Origin: Nostoc mirabile CHAB5784
GTDB taxonomy: Bacteria > Cyanobacteriota > Cyanobacteriia > Cyanobacteriales > Nostocaceae
Assembly: GCF_020829645.1 (NCBI RefSeq)
Contig: NZ_JAIVFS010000085.1
Coordinates: 1-36,707, forward strand
DNA length: 36,707 nt
Reading direction: 5' to 3'
Of the stretch, positions 30,685 through 36,707 are shown piece after piece. The notes beneath the pieces were generated by a model. That model searched no databases. It was given only the letters and a program-made list of their open reading frames with translations, and was not told the DNA's origin. Made by a program: the position numbers and the translations under genes. The stretch's first letter is position 1. Each line of letters begins with the position of its first letter.

Positions 30685-31071
30685 TTATTTATCTTGGCTT
30701 GAGGATGATTTGTCTGGAAGGTCTAGGTTAAATGCAGCTGCAATGGTCTGATCTACAAGTGCGATCGCATTATTGACAGTATCCAAAATTTGCTGGTTGT
30801 TTGTTTCCTTCGCCAAGTGACATAACATCATCAGTTCGCTTTTGAGGTTTCCAGCAGTAGCGCGGATAGTTATCAAGTCGGCGGGCGGTTTTGCCGTTAG
30901 TACCCGCCTTAATCCACAGGAACGTAAATACTCAGATGCAGTTACCCCTGTGGCGATCGCTTTTTCCTCAATGGTAGTTTTCTCTTGCTCAAAGAGGTAT
31001 ACCTTGATAGATTTGGTTCGCTTTATGGAGTTACTTACCATACCTTCTTTCACTGCGGGACTAAATGGCAT
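30685..31071 (-). CDS. mobC: MobC-like relaxosome accessory protein
   Basis: A 128-residue protein with an N-terminal ribbon-helix-helix DNA-binding segment (RTKSIKVYLFEQEKTTIEEK, then AIATGVTASEYLRSCGL). The helical MobC domain follows (ATAGNLKSELMMLCHLAKET...), ending in a short acidic/Ser-rich tail. MobC proteins bind and open oriT so that the relaxase can nick. It is first in the two-gene mob operon, with the relaxase 42 bp downstream. This points to oriT in the upstream gap beyond 31071. The ATG at 31069-31071 preserves a basic start. Confidence 0.85.
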   Translation of the reverse strand: MPFSPAVKEGMVSNSIKRTKSIKVYLFEQEKTTIEEKAIATGVTASEYLRSCGLRRVLTAKPPADLITIRATAGNLKSELMMLCHLAKETNNQQILDTVNNAIALVDQTIAAAFNLDLPDKSSSSQDK

Positions 31072-31785
31072 AGTTGGAGGCTGTACTCCGACACTGGCGG
31101 ATAACGGGAAATCTCACAACAGTGTGCGATCTCAATTCCAGACAATAGTATTGCTATTTTTGGTATAAACTGTACTGGATTTAGATGCCGTCGGTGAGAG
31201 TACTGTAATTTGTGATATGGATACAAGATTAGTATTTTGTGGTTCGCCTTGTAACTGACACTGAAGCCGTAAACTTTACTGTTGATGCTGCTAACGCTGG
31301 GTTGTAGAGATTGTATGGTTATGTTGTCAAGCTTGCGATCGCCTAGTGGGTCAAGTTTCAATTGTACGTAACGTAATTACCGATTTTTTAGGTGTTATTT
31401 CTATCGATTTGTTTAGTCATCAAACAGTAGATATCAAACAAAAGTAGTATTGACAACTGCATAATAAACAATTTTATTGAATATATTGTCAATTAACCTA
31501 ATTTATTGCAAATAGTATAAGGATAAAATGACCCCATTGAACATACCTTGTTTTAGTTACGGGACTGTATAGCAACAGCAATGGTTTATTGTGAACCGGG
31601 ACTGATGTAAATTCATATGCAGAGTAGGTTGTAGAGTTATATCCTAAGCTGATTAATCTTTGAAGTAATACTGAAATAGTTGTGTCAATTTGCCTTCAGA
31701 ATACCTCAATCATGGGGATTGTGAGAGTTTATTTATCAGTTAACAACATATTTTTATTTGAAAAATTAGACCTGATTTTCAATTG
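31072..31785. other. Gene-free region upstream of the mob operon; likely location of oriT
   Basis: Over 700 bp lack a supportable gene. By analogy with other mobilizable plasmids, the origin of transfer should lie directly upstream of mobC. I could not identify a nic consensus with confidence. Only short dyads are visible, such as CACAACAGTGTG near 31116. Confidence 0.4.
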
Positions 31786-31842
31786 ATTGGGGTAATTAGT
31801 ATGTGAATTGGGGTAGTTAGGAGTAAATACGGGGGTAAGTTC
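31786..31842 (+). promoter_or_regulatory. Three helically phased direct repeats
   Basis: ATTGGGGTAATTAG (31786-31799) and ATTGGGGTAGTTAG (31807-31820) differ at one position and start 21 bp apart. A weaker third copy, ACGGGGGTAAGTTC (31829-31842), starts 22 bp further on. Repeats at two-turn spacing just upstream of a presumed plasmid-maintenance gene are typical of centromere/operator sites bound by ParR or CopG-like proteins, or of iterons. Confidence 0.55.
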
Positions 31843-31923
31843 TCCCACCGTGTGGTTAAAGTGAGAGTAATGACAAATAGCTTACTGAGAAGCTTGGTTT
31901 GCAGATTATATAGAAGTAAGGGT

Positions 31924-32502
31924 ATGGCAAGAGCGAGTAAGTCTGCTGATTCTGTTGAGTTGGCGCGAATCATGCGAAATAAGGATACGGAAGATGGGAT
32001 AGTAATTAGCTATCTTCAGTCGAAGAAGCGAGGGCAAACCGAGTTAGTATGTGAGGTGCTGCGGGCGTATTACCTACCGTTTGCGCTATCTGCTGCGGGA
32101 GTATCTGGTATGGAATTGCAATTGGCCCTCCATGATGCGATCGCGCAACTTGAAGCCCAGATAATTAAGATGAAACGGACGTTTGGCATGGAGGGGTTGC
32201 CCCAGGTAGTTCTTGTTAATCCTCATAGTGGAGTTTTCTCGCAGGGTGCAACTGGGTTACAACCAACAGTTGGAACTAATGGCGTGGAAATAACTCCTGT
32301 TTCACCTAATTTGGTTCCCCCTTCGGTTTCTTTTTTTGATTCCACTGGGCCAAGTCCTGTGTCGTTACCTGTTGCGACAGAACCAGTCGGATCAAATGTT
32401 TTGGGAGAAGATTCCGAGGATGATGGTTTCTTTAATAATGACGAGGATGACCCAATTGCTAAGGCAGAAATAGAAGTTGATGCAGGATTTCGTCTGGAGT
32501 AA
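31924..32502 (+). CDS. Probable plasmid-maintenance DNA-binding protein (ParR-like?)
   Basis: A 192-residue protein if started at ATG 31924, which follows AAGTAAGGG at short spacing; an upstream GTG at 31852 would add 24 residues but reads across the repeat-proximal region. The N-terminal half is helical (SADSVELARIMRNKDTEDGI, ELVCEVLRAYYLPFAL, ALHDAIAQLEAQIIKMKRTF), resembling small plasmid proteins with a ribbon-helix-helix-like core. The C-terminal half is Pro/Ser/Val-rich and ends in a strongly acidic tail (GEDSEDDGFFNNDEDDP). This layout and the phased repeats upstream suggest an autoregulated partition or copy-control factor. The family was not recognised with certainty. Confidence 0.5.
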   Translation: MARASKSADSVELARIMRNKDTEDGIVISYLQSKKRGQTELVCEVLRAYYLPFALSAAGVSGMELQLALHDAIAQLEAQIIKMKRTFGMEGLPQVVLVNPHSGVFSQGATGLQPTVGTNGVEITPVSPNLVPPSVSFFDSTGPSPVSLPVATEPVGSNVLGEDSEDDGFFNNDEDDPIAKAEIEVDAGFRLE

Positions 32503-32528
32503 GGGGATTATTAGGGCGTGTTTTAAAA

Positions 32529-32685
32529 CTAGAGCCGCAGGATGATAGAAGCGAGTGTTAGCATTGCAAGATAGTTATCAGCTTTTTTGTCATACCGTGT
32601 AGCAATGCGACGAAATTGATTTAAACGGTTGAAACATCTCTCGACCCGATTACTTTGGCGATAATAGGTAGATTGACTTATCAAA
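32529..32685 (-). pseudogene. IS5-family transposase, C-terminal remnant
   Basis: On the minus strand the sequence reads YYRQSNRVERCFNRLNQFRR followed by IATRYDKKADNYLAMLTLAS and a TAG at 32529-32531. This is the conserved end of IS5-type DDE transposases, including the C-terminal catalytic Glu in VERCF. Everything upstream is missing, leaving about 50 residues. It lies at the right border of the AT-rich element. Confidence 0.8.
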
Positions 32686-32758
32686 GTAGAACTTGAATAA
32701 TAAGTATTAATTCTATTTGGGCTTGCGGTTCTTTCTATGCTTTGACAAGGTGATAAGA

Positions 32759-35700
32759 ATGATTGCGCTACCTGACGTTGCGGTTGATGCTCAGATATAT
32801 TCCAGCAATAATTCTGTGGTGTATCGTGGCATCAAGTTGTCAGATCGCACGCCTGTTATTCTCAAAGTTCTCAAACAGGACTATCCTACAGCATCGGAAC
32901 TCACCCGCTACAGGCAGGAATATGAAATTACGCGATCGCTTAACTTAGAAGGCGCGATCAAGGCATATAGTCAGCAGGAATATCAGCGCACACTCATTAT
33001 TCTTTTAGAAGATTTCGGTGGAGAGTCTCTGGAGAGATGGATACAACAGCGTCCAGATTTCTGCCCTATGCCCTTATCAGCTTTTCTATCCCTTACCATT
33101 AAACTCACAGGTATTCTGGGCAGAATTCATGCTGCTGGTGTCATTCATAAAGATATCAACCCTAGCAATATTGTCTTCAATCTAGATACTGGGGTCGTTA
33201 AATTTATTGATTTCGGAATTGCTACTCGATTTAACCGCACCAATCCAACCTTCAAAAACCCTCATGTTCTAGAAGGCACTCTTGCATATCTATCTCCAGA
33301 GCAAACCGGACGCATGAACCGTTTGCTTGATTATCGTACTGATTTTTACTCCCTTGGCGTAACGTTCTACGAACTGCTCACTGGACAGTTACCGTTTGCC
33401 ACAACAGACATTCTTGAACTTGTCCATTGTCATCTTGCCAAATCACCTGTTCCACCTCATGAACTGAAGGCAACGATTCCCAAAGCAGTTTCAGATATCG
33501 TTTTGAAACTAATGGCAAAGAATGCGGAGGATCGCTATCAGAGTGCTTGGGGTATCAAAGCAGATTTAGAAATTTGTGCTGACCAATTAAAAAAAATCGG
33601 GCAAATTAATAGCATTCAACTGGGTCTATTAGATGTTTGGGATCAGTTTCAAATTCCCCAAAAACTTTATGGACGGGATCAGGAAGTTGCAATGTTACTA
33701 GCGGCTTTTGAGCGCGTTGCTTCAGAAAACCTTGTACAACAAACTTCAGAACAAAAACTAACAGACAATCAAACCTTCAAAGTCGAAATGATGCTGGTTT
33801 CTGGCTATGCGGGAATTGGGAAATCAGCATTAGTCCAAGAACTTTATAAACCAATCACCGCAAAGCGCGGCTATTTTATTTGGGGTAAATTCGATCAATT
33901 TCAGCGCAATATTCCCTACAGTGCGATCGCAGATGCCCTACAAAAATTGGTACAACACTTGCTCGGTGAACCAGACGAGCAAGTGCAACAATGGCGATCG
34001 CGCTTGCTAACGGCTTTGGGAACCAACGGACAAATTATCATTGATATCATCCCGGAAGTTGAATTAATTATCGGCAAGCAGCCGCCTGTATCAGAAGTTG
34101 GAGCAACTGAAGCTCAAAATCGCTTCAATCTAATCTTTGGGAAGTTTGTACGGGTGTTTTGTTCAGAGTCACACCCGCTTGTGATCTTTTTAGATGATTT
34201 GCAATGGATAGACTCAGCAACGCTGAAGTTAATCGAGCTGATGTTGCTTGATGAACAAACCCAATTCCTATTTTTAATTGGAGCCTATCGAGATAATGAG
34301 GTAAATCCAACTCATCCGTTGATGTTAACGCTAGAGAGACTGCGAAAACAAGGGGCAGTGCTTCAGGAGATAATCTTGGCACCATTAACGCTGGGTCCAC
34401 TGAATCAGTTGATTGCCGAGACGCTACATCAGAATGCAGACACCGTTTGTTCCTTAGCTGGGTTAGTACTGCGTAAAACCGAGGGCAATCCTTTCTTTGT
34501 TGGTGAATTTTTGAAAATGCTGCATAGCGAAAATCTGCTGACATTTGATGCTGAACACTTATGCTGGCAATGGAACATTGCTCAGATTCAAGCCCAGGAT
34601 ATTACCGATAATGTAGTGGAGTTGCTACTGATCCAGTTAAATAAATTACCAGAAAACACACAGCAAATTCTCCAGTTAGCAGCTTGTATCGGTGCTAAAT
34701 TTAATTTAAATACGTTAGCGATCGTTTGCAAACAATCTCCTAAAGCAATTTCTCTAGATTTACTAGTAGCCATTCAAGCTGGATTGATCCAACCTATATC
34801 TGAATTAGACGAAAACCTATTAGTTCAAGAATATAAATTTTTGCACGATCGCGTACAGCAAGCAGCATACGCCTTAATCGATGAGTCGCAAAAACTTGGG
34901 GTACATCTGCAAATCGGTCGCAATTTACTCGAAAAGACTTCGCCGGAGCAGCTAGCAGAGCGGTTGTTTGAAATTGTTGACCAACTGAATTATGGAACCG
35001 ATTTAATCAGTCAGCAATCTGAACGGAATGAGATTGCCAAACTGAATTTGCAAGCAGGTCAGAAAGCCCTGGCAGCGACGGCTTATGAAGCAGCTTTCAA
35101 GTATTTCAATCCAGGGCTTAAACTCCTTGATGTGGAGAGTTGGCAGCGCGAGTATGATTTAACCCTGGCGTTGCATTCAGAGGCAGCAGAGGCAGCATAC
35201 CTCAGTGGTCACTTTGACAAAATGGAGCGGCTTGTAGAAGAAGTGATCAGTCATGCGAAGACAGTGCTCGATAAAGTGAAAGCTTACGATAGCAGGATTC
35301 AAGCATGGCTGTCGCGGGGCGACCCTAAAGAAGCCCTTAAAACTGGCTTGGAAGTGCTGCAACTCTTGGGAATTAGTTTAGTAGAAACTCCAAGTCAGTT
35401 AGATGTTCAAGCAGGATTAGAGGAAACCGCTTCACGATTGGCTGGGCGGGAAATCGAAGATTTGATTGATCTGCCAGAGATGACTGAACCTGTACCACTG
35501 GCAGCAATCTACATTTTAGTAAGTACAGTGGGTGCAGCTTTTAATGTGTCACCTGCTCTGATGGTGCTGATTGTGTGCAAGATGGTGAATTTATCGATCG
35601 CCAATGGAAACGCTGTCTGGTCGCTTCTCGGTTATGCTGCCTATGGCATGATGCTATGTGGAGTTGTACAAGACCTTGAACTGGGGTATCGATTTGGCAA

Positions 35701-36707
35701 ACTATCCTTAAATTTAGCGAAAAGATTAAGTAACAGGAGAGTTAACTGCAAAGCATTGCTGATGGTGAATTTTCATATCATTCACTGGAAAGACCACCTT
35801 AAAAAGACGTTCCCTAGTTTAGCGGATGCTTATCACACCGGGATAGAAAGTGGAGAGTTTGAATTTGCGAGTTATTGTGCATTTAGCCTATGTTATTGCC
35901 CCTTTTTTGCAGGACAAGAACTAACAGAACTGGAACAACAAACAGCGATTTATCGGAAAGCAACCAATCAAATTAGGCGAGAGACTCCTGCCACTTGGCT
36001 AGCAATGTTACAGCAAACGATCCTTAACCTGCGAGGTCAATCTGAAAATCCAAGTCGCTTAGTGGGTTGTATCTATGACGAAGAGCAAGCACTATCACGG
36101 GCGATCGCTGTCAAGGATGGAACTAGCCTTCACTACTTTTACTTAAATAAGCTGATTTTATCCTATCTGTTCGGAGAGTATGAGCAAGCTGCAAAAACGG
36201 CTACTTTGGCAGAACAGTATTTAAGCGCAGCCACAGCAATAATCTCTGTATCTATATTTCATTTCTATGACTCCCTAATATTTCTGGGCTTGTTGGCGGA
36301 TGCTTCAAACTCTGAAAAAGCAACTTGGTTGAATCGCGTTAACGCCAACCAGGAAAAGATGCAGAAATGGGCACACCATGCCCCCATGAATTTTTTGCAT
36401 AAATTTCAGTTAGTCGAGGCAGAGAAAGCACGAGTTTTGGGTCAGTTTTTTGAGGCAGAGGAGTTTTACGAACAAGCAATTCTTGGCGCTAAAGAAAACG
36501 AGTACCTTCAAGAAGAAGCATTAGGCTATGAGTTAGCTGCCAAACATTACTTAGCTCGTGGTCGAGAAAGGTTTGCTCAACTCTATATGAAGGAAGCCCA
36601 TTACTGCTATGAGCGGTGGGGAGCAACCGCAAAAGCCAAAGATTTAGAAACTCGCTATCCACAGTTTTTTCCTCAGTCAATGAATATGGCTGCCGCACCA
36701 GTTCATA
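32759..36707 (+). CDS. Ser/Thr kinase - AAA ATPase signalling protein (HstK-like), partial at 3' end
   Basis: The frame is open from ATG 32759 (after AAGG) to the window edge, 1316 codons. An N-terminal protein kinase domain spans about 12-270: K36 in VILKVLK, HKD catalytic loop at 130-132 followed by INPSN, D151-FG, and the activation segment GTLAYLSPEQTGRMN. Next is an Orc/AAA-type ATPase with YGRDQEV and Walker A GYAGIGKS (349-356), then LIFLDDLQWID as Walker B. A long helical TPR-like region follows. Proteins of this layout in filamentous cyanobacteria continue with GAF and histidine-kinase domains (the HstK family); those would lie beyond the window. A role in sensing and regulation is known for the family; the signal is unknown. 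Confidence 0.9.
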   Translation, partial: MIALPDVAVDAQIYSSNNSVVYRGIKLSDRTPVILKVLKQDYPTASELTRYRQEYEITRSLNLEGAIKAYSQQEYQRTLIILLEDFGGESLERWIQQRPDFCPMPLSAFLSLTIKLTGILGRIHAAGVIHKDINPSNIVFNLDTGVVKFIDFGIATRFNRTNPTFKNPHVLEGTLAYLSPEQTGRMNRLLDYRTDFYSLGVTFYELLTGQLPFATTDILELVHCHLAKSPVPPHELKATIPKAVSDIVLKLMAKNAEDRYQSAWGIKADLEICADQLKKIGQINSIQLGLLDVWDQFQIPQKLYGRDQEVAMLLAAFERVASENLVQQTSEQKLTDNQTFKVEMMLVSGYAGIGKSALVQELYKPITAKRGYFIWGKFDQFQRNIPYSAIADALQKLVQHLLGEPDEQVQQWRSRLLTALGTNGQIIIDIIPEVELIIGKQPPVSEVGATEAQNRFNLIFGKFVRVFCSESHPLVIFLDDLQWIDSATLKLIELMLLDEQTQFLFLIGAYRDNEVNPTHPLMLTLERLRKQGAVLQEIILAPLTLGPLNQLIAETLHQNADTVCSLAGLVLRKTEGNPFFVGEFLKMLHSENLLTFDAEHLCWQWNIAQIQAQDITDNVVELLLIQLNKLPENTQQILQLAACIGAKFNLNTLAIVCKQSPKAISLDLLVAIQAGLIQPISELDENLLVQEYKFLHDRVQQAAYALIDESQKLGVHLQIGRNLLEKTSPEQLAERLFEIVDQLNYGTDLISQQSERNEIAKLNLQAGQKALAATAYEAAFKYFNPGLKLLDVESWQREYDLTLALHSEAAEAAYLSGHFDKMERLVEEVISHAKTVLDKVKAYDSRIQAWLSRGDPKEALKTGLEVLQLLGISLVETPSQLDVQAGLEETASRLAGREIEDLIDLPEMTEPVPLAAIYILVSTVGAAFNVSPALMVLIVCKMVNLSIANGNAVWSLLGYAAYGMMLCGVVQDLELGYRFGKLSLNLAKRLSNRRVNCKALLMVNFHIIHWKDHLKKTFPSLADAYHTGIESGEFEFASYCAFSLCYCPFFAGQELTELEQQTAIYRKATNQIRRETPATWLAMLQQTILNLRGQSENPSRLVGCIYDEEQALSRAIAVKDGTSLHYFYLNKLILSYLFGEYEQAAKTATLAEQYLSAATAIISVSIFHFYDSLIFLGLLADASNSEKATWLNRVNANQEKMQKWAHHAPMNFLHKFQLVEAEKARVLGQFFEAEEFYEQAILGAKENEYLQEEALGYELAAKHYLARGRERFAQLYMKEAHYCYERWGATAKAKDLETRYPQFFPQSMNMAAAPVH

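Noticed and set aside
29140..31071. Self-transmissible conjugative element
   Set aside because: Only relaxase and MobC are visible; no VirB/VirD4-type secretion or coupling genes occur in the window.
31050..31361. 103-codon minus-strand frame upstream of mobC
   Set aside because: It overlaps the mobC start, has an unstructured composition and no ribosome-binding site, and sits where oriT is expected.
32763..32948. 61-codon frame at the start of the kinase gene
   Set aside because: It is out of frame with the kinase motifs that run openly from 32759 to the window end.

Overview
The window looks like DNA from a filamentous, probably heterocyst-forming cyanobacterium. Evidence: many GCGATCGC (HIP1-type) octamers, small palindromic dispersed repeats of the Nostoc type, remnants of IS701- and IS5-family transposases, and a very large Ser/Thr-kinase/AAA/histidine-kinase type gene. 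No rRNA, tRNA or CRISPR array was recognised. Whether the window is plasmid or chromosome cannot be decided from the sequence.

The left third (1 to 12.2 kb) is GC-richer and partly decayed. It begins with a 5'-truncated RND efflux permease and an intact RND adaptor. A transposon remnant and an AraC-family regulator (2787-3716, minus) follow. Next come broken genes: a Dps-like ferritin with an in-frame stop, an amino-acid permease head joined to an aldo/keto reductase tail, and a short-chain dehydrogenase tail, with an intact secreted Kelch protein among them. Then comes a complete aldehyde-oxidoreductase operon: paoA-type Tat-exported 2Fe-2S subunit, paoB-type FAD subunit with an extra Cys cluster, paoC-type molybdenum subunit, an XdhC-type maturation factor and a MocA-type cytidylyltransferase. 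The regulator, the reductase and dehydrogenase remnants and the oxidase together suggest a former aldehyde-handling locus.

The middle (12.2 to 32.5 kb) is AT-rich and looks like a mobilizable element. It starts just after a histidine-kinase C-terminal scrap. It carries a tandem pair of ParA-related P-loop proteins with a membrane-anchored third gene, a response regulator whose phosphoacceptor Asp is replaced by Asn, and a MITE-like element. It also has a 2623-residue protein with a small acidic partner, a methyltransferase, three genes sharing an N-terminal Cx5C...Cx5C module, a relaxase/MobC pair and a probable DNA-binding plasmid-maintenance gene preceded by helically phased repeats.

The most unusual object is the 2623-residue protein (17893-25764, minus). 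Its first ~750 residues carry, in order and with family-like spacing, the marks of the two-double-psi-barrel RNA polymerases (eukaryotic RDR/QDE-1 and phage YonO): an RSP motif, DYDGD, a G-x-I-x-N-x-H motif and an AVD-x-x-K motif. The same chain continues with an AlkB-like 2-oxoglutarate/Fe(II) oxygenase (HxD...H...R), a possible ASCH/PUA-like segment, a NADAR-like segment and a SLOG-type Rossmann domain. A single-chain polymerase joined to nucleic-acid-repair and nucleotide-signal domains on a mobilizable element is the best candidate for an undescribed system here.

The right end (32.5 to 36.7 kb) has an IS5-type remnant and then a large open gene running off the window, a Ser/Thr kinase plus AAA-ATPase signalling protein.
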